Part shown: one piece after another, positions 17,006-24,889 of the stretch
How positions within the stretch are numbered: the stretch's first letter is position 1
How the letters are laid out: every line of letters starts with the position of its first letter
Origin: DSWT01 sp035373625
GTDB lineage: Bacteria > Chloroflexota > Anaerolineae > B4-G1 > SLSP01
Assembly (NCBI GenBank): GCA_035373625.1
Contig: DAOSNS010000019.1
Span: 1 to 64,000 of the forward strand
Length of the DNA stretch: 64,000 bases
Direction: 5' to 3'
Made by a program: the position numbers and the translations under genes
The notes under the pieces: generated by a model
Told to the model about the DNA's origin: nothing
Seen by the model: only the letters and a program-made list of their open reading frames with translations
Databases searched by the model: none

Positions 17006-17219
17006 TTATACCTCCATCCACAACCGTTCGTTGAACATCGTGAAGCCTTCGTGGGCAAAGAAAGCTTGCGCTTTCTCGTTGAAGAACCACGTGTCGAGCG
17101 CGACGGTGCTGATTCCCTGTGCTTTGGCGAGGTCGCGCACGGCCGGATGAGCGCCGCACATCCACGTTCAGCGCCGAGATGCTATCAACATCGGCCATAG
17201 TCGCCAAACATATCTCCAT
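17006..17219 (-). pseudogene. GNAT acetyltransferase remnant
   Basis: The ATG at 17219 begins MEICLATMADVDSISALN, typical of the start of a GNAT acetyltransferase. After about 20 codons the similarity continues in another frame as AVRDLAKAQGISTVALDTWF and AFFAHEGFTMFNERLWMEV, the family's C-terminal end, stopping at 17006. The whole stretch is 214 bp where about 450-500 bp would be expected, so the middle, including the acetyl-CoA loop, is deleted and the frame is shifted. It lies between pyrFE and pyrD. Confidence 0.75.
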
Positions 17220-17246
17220 ATCCCCTTCTCCCTGGCAAATCATGAT

Positions 17247-18695
17247 TCATGCTGCCAGATAGCGTTTCACTTCGTCGTACATTGTGTCAGCAATGCAGTT
17301 TTCGTCTCGCAGCGTGTCGAGAATCTGGTTGAGGGTGAGGAGGGCGTGCAGGCGCAACCCCTTTTCTGCCAGAGCCGCGCCCCCGCCTTGTTCTCGATCT
17401 ACAAGCACGACCACATCTTGTATCTTGAGTCCTGCATCCTGCATCGTTTGGACCGCCGTGACGATGCTCCCTCCACTGGTGACGACATCCTCGATGACGA
17501 GTGCAGTTTGCCCCGGCTCGAACATGCCTTCGATGGCCTGCCCCGTCCCGTGCGTCTTGACCTCCTTGCGCGGGTAAATCATTGGGCGTCCCAATTGCAG
17601 TGCGGCGGCAGCGGCAGTGGGCAGCGCCGCATAGGGCACGGCGGCAATGCAATCGAAGCTCAGGCCGCTGATCACATCGGCGTAGGCCGCGACGACGCGC
17701 CGGAACACGTTGGGGAACGAAATCACACGCCGCAAATCCACGTAAATCGGCGATTTCTTCCCTGACGCCAGCGTGAACTCACCGAACTTGACGCAACCGG
17801 CTTCGTATAACGACAAGATTAACTCAACGGATTTAGCGGATGAAACGGATTTTTTCTCTCCCATCCGTTCAAATCCGTTCGATCCGTTGAGGATGTTTTC
17901 CCGCTGTCGGTTGATTGCGTCGCGCAATTCTTGCGCTGCTGCACGCGGATTTGCCGCGTAGAGGACAGCCCGCGAAACCGGCACGATCACGCCGCTGCCC
18001 TGCGCGTCCAGGCCGGCGCTCAACGCGGCCTCCAAATCGCCGCCCTGCGCGCCGACGCCGGGCGCGAGAATCCACCGGTCGGGGGCGAGTGTGCGCACGG
18101 TGGCCAGCGCCTCCGGTTGCGTCGCGCCGACGACGAACCCCAGGTGCGCCGCGTCGCCCCAGGTTTGCGCCTGTACGGCGATGTGCTCGAAAAGCGGCGG
18201 AATGCCGTGCTGCTGCACTTTCGCTGCCGAGGGATTAGATGTGAAGTCCAGGACAAAGACCGCTTTGCCGGGGTACGCAAGGAACGGCGCGATGCTGTCT
18301 TGTCCCAGGTACGGGTTGACGGTGACGGCATCGGCGTTCAGTTCATCGAAGACGGCGCGGGCATAGGCTTTGGCCGTGCTGCCGATGTCGCCACGCTTGG
18401 CGTCGAGCAGCACCGGCACGTCGGCAGCGTGGCATGCGGCAATCACCTCGCGCAGCGTGTCCCACCCTGCCGCGCCGTATTGCTCGAAAAACGCGCTGTT
18501 GGGCTTGTAGCAGCATACCAGATCGGCAGTCTGCGCGATGATGTCCAGACAAAACGCCCGCACCCGTTCTACCGTCGGCACATTCGGTAGAAAATCTACC
18601 GGAAATTGCCCCACCTCCGGGTCCAATCCTACGCACAACAACGAGTTATGCCGCTTTATCGCATCGTTCAACTTTTCCATAAAACTCTTAGTCAT
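17247..18695 (-). CDS. pyrF-pyrE: Fused OMP decarboxylase - orotate phosphoribosyltransferase
   Basis: 482 residues. Residues 1-267 are OMP decarboxylase with the catalytic LLDAKRGDIGS (Lys100), and 292-482 are orotate phosphoribosyltransferase with the PRPP loop VIEDVVTSGGS (about 400-410). The fusion catalyses the last two steps to UMP, in the order decarboxylase-transferase, opposite to animal UMP synthase. Residues about 268-291 (linker with NGFERMGEKKSVSSAKSVEL) are encoded by a palindromic repeat at 17823-17891. So the junction itself is repeat DNA. GGGAGG precedes the ATG. Such inverted fusions are known in other organisms; the repeat-derived linker is the odd part. Confidence 0.95.
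   Translation of the reverse strand: MTKSFMEKLNDAIKRHNSLLCVGLDPEVGQFPVDFLPNVPTVERVRAFCLDIIAQTADLVCCYKPNSAFFEQYGAAGWDTLREVIAACHAADVPVLLDAKRGDIGSTAKAYARAVFDELNADAVTVNPYLGQDSIAPFLAYPGKAVFVLDFTSNPSAAKVQQHGIPPLFEHIAVQAQTWGDAAHLGFVVGATQPEALATVRTLAPDRWILAPGVGAQGGDLEAALSAGLDAQGSGVIVPVSRAVLYAANPRAAAQELRDAINRQRENILNGSNGFERMGEKKSVSSAKSVELILSLYEAGCVKFGEFTLASGKKSPIYVDLRRVISFPNVFRRVVAAYADVISGLSFDCIAAVPYAALPTAAAAALQLGRPMIYPRKEVKTHGTGQAIEGMFEPGQTALVIEDVVTSGGSIVTAVQTMQDAGLKIQDVVVLVDREQGGGAALAEKGLRLHALLTLNQILDTLRDENCIADTMYDEVKRYLAA
17823..17891. repeat. Palindromic element at the pyrF-pyrE junction (copy B)
   Basis: The ends CTCAACGGAT and ATCCGTTGAG are exact inverses, with ACGGAT/ATCCGTT copies inside in the same order as in copy A (15471-15544). 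At 69 bp it equals 23 codons and stays open in the pyrFE frame. Confidence 0.9.
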
Positions 18696-18754
18696 CTTTC
18701 CCTCCCTTGATGGACAGGCATCGGAGCTGTTCGGCCGTTTTCACAGCCGATACC

Positions 18755-18983
18755 CCGCAACCCGCAACCAGCCGCCAGCAACCAGCCACCAGCAACCAGC
18801 CACCAGCCACCAGCCACCAGCCACCAGTAACCAGCAACCAGCCACCAGCAACCAGTAACCAGCAACCAGCCACCAGCAACCAGCCACCAGCAACCAGTAA
18901 CCAGTAACCAGCCACCAGCCACCAGTAACCAGCCACCAGCCACCAGCAACCAGCAACCAGCCACCAGCAACCAGCCACCAGCA
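18755..18983. repeat. 7-bp minisatellite between pyrB and pyrFE
   Basis: About 230 bp of CCAGCAA, CCAGCCA and CCAGTAA units fill the whole gap between the pyrB stop and the pyrFE ribosome-binding site. Some frames stay open as WLVAGCW-like runs, but composition shows these are artefacts. Length variation here would change pyrB-pyrFE spacing. Confidence 0.95.
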
Positions 18984-18988
18984 TCCTG

Positions 18989-19987
18989 CTACGCCTTCCC
19001 CAACACCGCCGCCAGCAGTGCCATGCGCACGTACATCCCGTTTTTCACCTGGCGGAAGTAAGCGGCGCGCGGGTCGTCGTCCACGCGGTAGTGAATCTCG
19101 CCGACACGCGGCAGTGGGTGCATCACGACCATATTCGGCTTGGCGCGTGTCATCAGCTCCGGCGTGATTTCGTAGCAATCCTTGACCTCTTCGTATTGCT
19201 TGGGATCGCTGAACCGTTCCTTCTGGATGCGCGTGACGTAGAGCACATCGGCGTTCTCGATCACGTCGGCGACATCGTGCGTCTCACGCACCTTCACGCC
19301 ACGGTCAATGAGCTCATTCATCAACGCCATCGGCAGACGCAGTGTATCCGGCGAGACAAAGCGCAGGCTGATGTCATCGTACTGCATCAACAGGCGGGTG
19401 AGCGAGTGCACGGTGCGTCCGTAGCGCAGATCGCCGACCATTGCCACTTTCAGGCCGTCAATGCGCCCCAATTCCTGGCGGATGGTGAACAGGTCAAGCA
19501 GCGCCTGCGTGGGATGTTCCCCTGCGCCATCGCCCGCGTTGATGATGGGGACGGAGGCGTAATCCGCCGCCAGCTTCGCTGAACCGATCTCCGGGTGGCG
19601 CAACACGATGACATCGGCGTATTGTTCGAGGGTACGGATGGTATCGGGCAGGCTTTCGCCCTTGCTGACGCTGCTGAACTGCACCCCCTGGGTGATCGGG
19701 ATGACGCCGCCGCCCAAGCGTTCCATCGCGGCGATGAACGAAGCGCTGGTGCGCGTGCTCGGTTCATAGAAGAGACAGGCCAGCACGTAGCCCTTGAGCA
19801 GGTCGCAGCCCCCCACGCGCTCGACCAACTCGCGCATCTCCTGCGCACGGGTGAAGATGTAGGACAGTTTGTCGCGGTCGAACTGATCCACCGACAAGAT
19901 ATGTTGGCCGGTCAAACCGTTACCGTTGACCGTTCTCGGCGGCAGCGCCGCATAATCGAACAATTTGGGCAGTTTTTGCAATTCCAT
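18989..19987 (-). CDS. pyrB: Aspartate carbamoyltransferase catalytic chain
   Basis: 332 residues. It has the carbamoyl-phosphate loop YEPSTRTSASF, HPTQALLDLFTI for substrate binding, and the late HPLPRVGEI. It forms carbamoyl aspartate in the cytoplasm. No regulatory pyrI chain is near. The ATG at 19987 is preferred to 20005 because GGAG lies 7 nt before it. A terminator-like hairpin (20031-20058) separates it from pyrC upstream. Confidence 0.96.
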   Translation of the reverse strand: MELQKLPKLFDYAALPPRTVNGNGLTGQHILSVDQFDRDKLSYIFTRAQEMRELVERVGGCDLLKGYVLACLFYEPSTRTSASFIAAMERLGGGVIPITQGVQFSSVSKGESLPDTIRTLEQYADVIVLRHPEIGSAKLAADYASVPIINAGDGAGEHPTQALLDLFTIRQELGRIDGLKVAMVGDLRYGRTVHSLTRLLMQYDDISLRFVSPDTLRLPMALMNELIDRGVKVRETHDVADVIENADVLYVTRIQKERFSDPKQYEEVKDCYEITPELMTRAKPNMVVMHPLPRVGEIHYRVDDDPRAAYFRQVKNGMYVRMALLAAVLGKA

Positions 19988-20026
19988 CGCTATCTCTCCT
20001 TTCATCGGTTAAAATCTGGATTTCAC

Positions 20027-20058
20027 AAAAAAAGAACCCGCTCAATAGCGGGTTCTTT
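20027..20058 (-). terminator. Terminator overlapping the pyrC stop codon, upstream of pyrB
   Basis: A perfect 11-bp stem (AAAGAACCCGC at 20031-20041 with GCGGGTTCTTT at 20048-20058) has a 6-nt loop. On the minus strand it is followed by seven T. The pyrC stop codon is in the loop. It could end the pyrC transcript or attenuate read-through into pyrB. Confidence 0.8.
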
Positions 20059-21103
20059 CGAGTGAGTGAAGAATGACACCGTCCTGGAAGACCAGGGCGC
20101 CGCGTAATTGAACACGCTCCACTTTTCCCCGGATGGTCATACCAGAAAAAGGACTCCACCCACATTTGGTATGGAGTCCCTCATCGGATAAAGTATAGGC
20201 CGCGTCGAGCGCCACCTCGATCCACGTCTCCGGTTGTTCCGGCAAGGCGAAAATCCGCCGTGGATTGTGTGCCATAAGCGCGACAAGGCGTTCCAGCGTC
20301 AGGCGACCTTCGGCGACAGCGGTGAGCATCAGCGGCAGCGCAGTCTCCAGGCCGGGGACACCGGGCGGCGCATCGGGGCCGAGTTTTTCCGCACGTGTGT
20401 GCGGCGCGTGGTCGGTGGCGATGCAGTCAATGGTCGTGTCGAGATGCGCCCAGAGGGCCTCCACATCGGCTTGGGTCGCCAGGCGCGGGCGCATATCGCC
20501 AAATGGACCCAGACGCGCGGCATCGCTTTCTGTGAGGAAGAGGTGATGCGGCGTGACCTCGCAGGTAACAGGCAGGCCGCGCGCTTTGGCGGCGGCGATC
20601 AACGTGATTTCGTCGGCGCGGCTGACGTGGCAGAAATGCACATGCTGCCCAAACGCGGCTGCCAGGCCGAGTCCCACGGCCATGGTGCGGCCTTCAGCGT
20701 GCATGGCGATAGGTTTCCCGCGCGGCCATTTTTGAAAGCAACGCAGCAGGGTCGGCAAGCCCTCGACGCGCAGTGGCCCGTAGGTTTGATCGGCGTAGAT
20801 TTTGAGGCCGATGGCTTCTTGGGCCAGCGATGGGAGTTCGTCCAGATGTTCGGGAGACGCGCCGGCGTAGAAATGCACATCGCACAACGCCACGGCTTGC
20901 GCTTGCTGTTGAACGCTGCGAAACGTCTTTTCCGTGGTGAGGGGTGGGGTGGTGTTGGGCATCGCCAAAACGGTGGTGAATCCGCCGGCGAGGGCGGCGG
21001 CTGTGCCGGTGAAAAAATCTTCCTTGTGCTCACCGCCGGGGACGCGGAGGTGAACATGGACATCGGCTAAGCCGGGAAGACGTACACATCCTTTACTTGG
21101 CAT
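20042..21103 (-). CDS. pyrC: Dihydroorotase
   Basis: 353 residues, zinc enzyme that cyclises carbamoyl aspartate. Metal-binding motifs are HVHLR near the N-terminus, the lysine of GLKIYADQTYG (candidate carbamylated lysine), CHVSRA, and ATDHAPHT. The ATG at 21103 puts HVHLR about 15 residues in, as expected; the ribosome-binding site is weak. A longer open frame upstream runs into the TIR element at 21171 and is not used. It is the first gene of the minus-strand pyr cluster. Confidence 0.93.
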   Translation of the reverse strand: MPSKGCVRLPGLADVHVHLRVPGGEHKEDFFTGTAAALAGGFTTVLAMPNTTPPLTTEKTFRSVQQQAQAVALCDVHFYAGASPEHLDELPSLAQEAIGLKIYADQTYGPLRVEGLPTLLRCFQKWPRGKPIAMHAEGRTMAVGLGLAAAFGQHVHFCHVSRADEITLIAAAKARGLPVTCEVTPHHLFLTESDAARLGPFGDMRPRLATQADVEALWAHLDTTIDCIATDHAPHTRAEKLGPDAPPGVPGLETALPLMLTAVAEGRLTLERLVALMAHNPRRIFALPEQPETWIEVALDAAYTLSDEGLHTKCGWSPFSGMTIRGKVERVQLRGALVFQDGVILHSLERTRY

Positions 21104-21170
21104 CGTTCTACAACCCGCTCGATAATACCAGGAATTGGAATTTTGGCAAGGGCAAATTTTGAATGGAGAC

Positions 21171-21440
21171 AGGGCTTTACCCTGCTTGCTCCGAGGGGAA
21201 CGCCTTGCCCAGTTTCCCGTTTTAGCTGATAGCGGTTGAGAAACGCGGATCTGGCGATCTGCTCGACGGCAGGTGAAGTTGCTGTAATGAGAATCAGGAC
21301 TTACGCAAACCGGCGGAGCTTTACCGCAGAGCACGCCGAGAGCGCGGAGATTTTCTCATTTCTTGGCGTTCTCAGCGGCCTCGGCGGTGAAAAATGGATA
21401 CGTCTGCGTAAGTTCTGGAGAATGAGAACGATAAAGCTCT
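21171..21440. mobile_element. TIR element copy 2, unamplified, carrying a nested element
   Basis: It begins AGGGCTTTACCCTGCTTG and ends with an imperfect inverse (ATAAAGCTCT). It contains CTTGCTCCGAGGGGAACGCC once, CCCGTTTTAGCTGAT, and AACGCGGATCTGGCGATC followed by TGAAGTTGCTGTAA; all of these also occur in copy 3 (57902-58239). At 21294-21421 it is interrupted by a second element. Removing that leaves about 142 bp, the simplest form of the family. It lies upstream of both pyrC and the Uma2 gene. Confidence 0.75.
21294..21421. mobile_element. Nested MITE-like element with ACTTACGCA ends
   Basis: The ends are AGGACTTACGCA (21296-21307) and TGCGTAAGTTCT (21405-21416), inverse with one mismatch. 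ATGAGAA is duplicated at 21287-21293 and 21422-21428. Copy 3 of the host element (58211-58236) has the same flanking sequence without this insert, an empty site. The inside is an imperfect 28-bp inverted repeat (21321-21348 with 21363-21390) starting TTACCGCAGAG. Confidence 0.75.
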
Positions 21441-21489
21441 ATGGATGGAAATGTGGTACAATAATATTGAACCGACCTGGAGGTGGGCT

Positions 21490-22179
21490 ATGACGATCAT
21501 GAGTCCAAAAGTCGAAATGCCGATCACAATGGCAGTGCAGCATTTGCGCCGATCTCCGCAGTTGCCGCGTTACGTGCAGGAACTCGAGTCCCTGTTAGCT
21601 GCTGAACGCGCGCGCCGCGAGCGTTTCTACGTCGAAATGTCCGAGGATCGCAAGATGGAATTCATCAATGGGGAGGTATTTATGCATTCGCCGGCGCGCT
21701 GGCGTCACACAGTTGTTGTTCGCAATCTCACTACTTTGTTGGATATTTACGTCTCTCGACATAACCTGGGTTGCATCGGCCAGGAAAATGTGCTTATCAC
21801 ATTGACACGCAACGATTATGAGCCGGATGTGGTCTATTTTGGCCCGGCGAAAGCGCAAACGTTATCCCCTGACCAAATGAAGTTTCCCGCGCCGGACCTG
21901 GTTGTAGAAGTGCTATCGCCTTCGACCGTTGAGAACGATCGCGGCATTAAATTTGTGGACTACGCGGCGCACGGCGTCGCCGAATACTGGATTGTGGACC
22001 CCGATGAAGAAATTGTCGAGCAGTACATCCTTGAAGAGGAAATATATACCTTGCGTATGAAGAGCCAAACCGGTATTTTGCAAAGCCAGGCAGTGCCTGG
22101 ATTCGCCGTGCCGGTGCGCGCCCTCTTCGATGAGACGGAGAAACTCACGGCCATTCAAACGCTACTGGCCGAAACGTAA
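21490..22179 (+). CDS. Uma2 family (DUF820) endonuclease-like protein
   Basis: 229 residues with the Uma2 core: DRKMEFINGEVFMHSPA, ENVLITLTRNDYEPDVVYF, PDLVVEVLSPSTVENDRG and VAEYWIVDPDEE. The Asp and Glu-x-(Val) positions match the PD-(D/E)XK nuclease fold assigned to the family. The biological role is not known. ATG 21490 has GGAGGT six nt upstream. Two GC-rich hairpins follow it. Confidence 0.88.
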   Translation: MTIMSPKVEMPITMAVQHLRRSPQLPRYVQELESLLAAERARRERFYVEMSEDRKMEFINGEVFMHSPARWRHTVVVRNLTTLLDIYVSRHNLGCIGQENVLITLTRNDYEPDVVYFGPAKAQTLSPDQMKFPAPDLVVEVLSPSTVENDRGIKFVDYAAHGVAEYWIVDPDEEIVEQYILEEEIYTLRMKSQTGILQSQAVPGFAVPVRALFDETEKLTAIQTLLAET

Positions 22180-22202
22180 GCATAATCGTGGAAAAACGCA
22201 CT

Positions 22203-22287
22203 TTCCCCGCTCCCGCCTTCCATCCAATATGACGAGAGCGGGGAACCTCCTGGGTGGGATGGTGGGGAGCGGAATTCCCCACCATCC
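22203..22287. terminator. Two hairpins between convergent genes
   Basis: TTCCCCGCTC/GAGCGGGGAA (22203-22212 with 22236-22245) and GGATGGTGGGG/CCCCACCATCC (22257-22267 with 22277-22287) are perfect stems between the Uma2 gene and the end of the importer operon. Neither has a convincing T tract, so termination is likely but not certain. Confidence 0.5.
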
Positions 22288-22297
22288 TCTTGATCCA

Positions 22298-23728
22298 CTA
22301 CTTGGTTGACAAACGCTGGATCAACGCGATCAAATCTTCTGCGGCCTGCTCAACCGTCTTTTGCTCGTAGGCGACCGCCTGACCGAGCAGCCGCAGCTCG
22401 TTCACGAATTCCTGGTCGTTTGGCAGGTTCGGCCCCTGTGGAATGGTGCGGTCGGCGACGGCATTGTAGATCCGGTACACTTCCGCATCCGTCTTGGAGG
22501 CTCCGACGGAGGTCGCCTGGCGCACAATCGGCGAGCAGGGGACGCCTCTGTTGGTCTGAAGCACTGCGCCGGCCGCCGGGCTGGTCACGAAGAAGTTGAT
22601 GAACAACGCCGCTGCCTCTTTGTTCTTGCTGTCTTTATTGATCCCCAGGTACTGGCTCATCTGGATGACATACGAGGGGTTCTTGCCCTTAGGCAGTGTC
22701 GTCGCGCCAAGCTCATCGGTCATGGCGGCCTGGTAGGCTGCCAACTGGTTGCTCCAAATCAGCCCGATGGCTGCCTTACCGGCCACGAGCGCGGAGTTAT
22801 CCGTACCGGTTTCCTGGTAGGTCGCCGTGGTGTCCGCATCGGGGATCAGCCCTTCGGTTCGCATATCCGCCCACATCTGGAACCATTTCCGGGCCGTTTC
22901 GACCGTGGCGTAGGATTTACCGCCGTCGTCCAAAGTCCATATCGGGGTGCCTTCCTGGGTGAAGAAGTAGCTCATATAGTTGGCCGTGTTGGTGCTGTTG
23001 TCTACGAAGGGCCAGACACCCTCGGGCAGTTTGGCTTTGAGTTGCCGCCCGTATTCGATAAGCTCATCCCAGGTCATGTTATCCTTAGGTGGCTCGGCGC
23101 CTGCGGCCTTGATCATCGTCTTGTTGTAGGCGAGGATGAGCGTGTTCGTGCCGAGACTGACAACCCAGAGTTTGCCATCGCGGGTCGCGGGGACAAGCGC
23201 GGTTTGATCAAACCGTTCGGGTGTGTCAATCAAGAGCTGCTTGCCGAGATAGTCATTGAGGGGTTCGAGATACTTGATGTAGTCCGGGTAGTTGCCGCCG
23301 AACTGGATGATGTCGGGGGCATTGTTGCTGGCAAGCTGCGTATCAATGATCTGGAAGTGGTCGGATGTGCCGCCATTCGGCTCACCGATGACCTTGATTT
23401 CAGGGTACGCCGCCTGGAATAGCTGGATGACCTGCAGGGTTCTTCGGGCGCGGTCGTCGTTGCCCCACCACCCGAAGCGCAATTCAGCAGGGCCACCGGT
23501 GTATTCTGGAAGCCCATCGGCGCGGACCGGAACCTCAACCTCGACGGTCTTGATCACTTCTTTTTCTTTCTCGACAACCTGGGTTTTGACGACTTCGACT
23601 TCGACTGTCTTGACCACTTCTTTTTCCACGACCTGGGTCTCGATGATGACCTGGGGTGTCGGGGTGGCGCATGCTGCGAGCGTCGCTATGAGCATCACCA
23701 TGAGCATAAGCGTGTGAAATCGTTTCAT
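22298..23728 (-). CDS. Carbohydrate ABC transporter substrate-binding lipoprotein (importer A)
   Basis: 476 residues. The Sec lipobox LAAC precedes a highly charged Val/Glu/Lys repeat linker (about residues 25-65), then a type-2 solute-binding fold similar to sugar-binding proteins (GGNYPDYIKYLEPLNDYLGK; ETGTDNSALVAGKAAIGLIW; FFVTSPAAGAVLQTNRGVP). It catches a sugar outside the membrane for the permeases at 24043-25858. The linker repeats recur in the other binding protein. GGAGG precedes the ATG. The sugar is unknown. Confidence 0.9.
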   Translation of the reverse strand: MKRFHTLMLMVMLIATLAACATPTPQVIIETQVVEKEVVKTVEVEVVKTQVVEKEKEVIKTVEVEVPVRADGLPEYTGGPAELRFGWWGNDDRARRTLQVIQLFQAAYPEIKVIGEPNGGTSDHFQIIDTQLASNNAPDIIQFGGNYPDYIKYLEPLNDYLGKQLLIDTPERFDQTALVPATRDGKLWVVSLGTNTLILAYNKTMIKAAGAEPPKDNMTWDELIEYGRQLKAKLPEGVWPFVDNSTNTANYMSYFFTQEGTPIWTLDDGGKSYATVETARKWFQMWADMRTEGLIPDADTTATYQETGTDNSALVAGKAAIGLIWSNQLAAYQAAMTDELGATTLPKGKNPSYVIQMSQYLGINKDSKNKEAAALFINFFVTSPAAGAVLQTNRGVPCSPIVRQATSVGASKTDAEVYRIYNAVADRTIPQGPNLPNDQEFVNELRLLGQAVAYEQKTVEQAAEDLIALIQRLSTK

Positions 23729-23833
23729 CTTAGCATCCTCCTTGATTCTGTATGGTTTCATCTGTTAATTAGATTGTTGTTGGGAACGTGTTTTCTATCA
23801 TCATTTCATATTCAAGCCCTCCTGATTGGTGAA

Positions 23834-23839
23834 ATTATA
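23834..23839 (-). promoter_or_regulatory. -10 box upstream of the importer A binding protein
   Basis: Minus-strand TATAAT (plus ATTATA) lies about 105 bp before the start codon; the -35 is poor. The 314-bp gap between the permease and binding-protein genes may allow extra transcription of the binding protein. Confidence 0.35.
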
Positions 23840-23933
23840 ATTGTTCGATCGGGATAGTTCATTTCCTGCCTGAAATGGGTTGACACTTTGGGCCGTCTTG
23901 AAAAATCGGCGGACTGTGCCGCGCCCACCGCCT

Positions 23934-24031
23934 GCTGATAAATCAGCTTCAGGAGGCGCAAGCTCGCTTTAGCAGGCTGTAAGGGCGGGTTACCGTTTTG
24001 TTCTTTTAGCCCAGCGATTTATCGTCGGGCT
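23934..24031. repeat. GATAAATC hairpins downstream of importer A SBP promoter
   Basis: GCTGAT-AA-ATCAGC (23934-23947) and AGCCC.GCGAT with ATCG..GGGCT (24008-24031) are hairpins with the same GATAAATC/GATTTATC centre as those at 914-1012. They lie between the permease stop and the binding-protein gene. Confidence 0.6.
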
Positions 24032-24042
24032 GATGGCCCGGA

Positions 24043-24888
24043 CTACCCTTTTAAGCCCGTAGTCGTGATACCCTGGACAAAATACTTTTGTAGAGAGAAG
24101 AACAGGATGAAACTGGGAATGATTGAGAGCGTAGACATCGCCAGCGCGCCGCCCCAGTTGGACACCGCGCCGGCATCGCCGACGAATGTGCGCAATGCCC
24201 TGGACGCCGTGAACGTTTCCGGCTTGGTGAGATAGAGCAAATGATTGAAAAAATCGTCCCATGTCCACAGGAACGTGAACAGCGCGGTTGTCACCAGGGC
24301 CGGCATGGCGAGCGGGACGATGATTCGCAAGAAAACCCCCAGTTTGCTACACCCGTCAATCGTTGCCGCCTCATCAAGCTCTTTGGGCAGACTGCGGATG
24401 AACTGTACCAGCAAAAAAACAAAGAAAGCGTCCACTGCGAGAAATTTCGGCACGAGGATTGGGAGATACGTTCCCACCCAGCCATAGGTGTTGAACAGGA
24501 TATAGCGCGGCACAATCGTGACGTGCCCCGGCAGCATGAGCGTAATCATCATCACCGCGAACCAAAAGTTCCGGCCCACGAATTTGAGCCGTGCGAACGC
24601 ATACGCGGCCATCGTACAGGATATCAGGTTCCCGATGATCGCTATGGCGCACATGGTCAGCGAGTTGGCAAAAAATCTCCCGAAAGTCGTCCCGGCGTAC
24701 CCTTTCCATCCACTGACATAGTTTTCAAGGGTCACAACTTTCGGGATCAGTCCCGGGTCACTGAAAATCATCTTGTTGGGCTTGAATGAGCTGACAACCA
24801 TCCAGAGCACGGGGTAGATCATCGTCAGTCCCAGCGCGATGATAAACAGATGGGTCAAAGTATGGCGTATAACGGTTTTGGTCTTCAT
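24043..24888 (-). CDS. Sugar ABC permease, MalG type (importer A)
   Basis: 281 residues, six membrane helices. The EAA loop that contacts the ATPase reads ELDEAATIDGCSKLGVFLRI, and the C-terminus FVQGITTTGLKG is typical of MalG-type permeases. Start ATG 24888 is 1 bp from the stop of the MalF-type gene, so they are coupled. No ATPase gene in the operon. Confidence 0.93.
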   Translation of the reverse strand: MKTKTVIRHTLTHLFIIALGLTMIYPVLWMVVSSFKPNKMIFSDPGLIPKVVTLENYVSGWKGYAGTTFGRFFANSLTMCAIAIIGNLISCTMAAYAFARLKFVGRNFWFAVMMITLMLPGHVTIVPRYILFNTYGWVGTYLPILVPKFLAVDAFFVFLLVQFIRSLPKELDEAATIDGCSKLGVFLRIIVPLAMPALVTTALFTFLWTWDDFFNHLLYLTKPETFTASRALRTFVGDAGAVSNWGGALAMSTLSIIPSFILFFSLQKYFVQGITTTGLKG

Positions 24889-24889
24889 G

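Noticed and set aside
17247..18695. PyrF-PyrE fusion as a new enzyme
   Set aside because: Decarboxylase-transferase fusions in this order are already known; only the repeat-derived linker is reported as unusual.
18688..19178. Minus-strand frames rich in WLVAGCW
   Set aside because: They are translations of the CCAGCAA minisatellite with no start signal or homology.
20005..20058. Riboswitch or leader peptide controlling pyrB
   Set aside because: Only about 45 bp separate the genes, which holds just the terminator hairpin and the ribosome-binding site.
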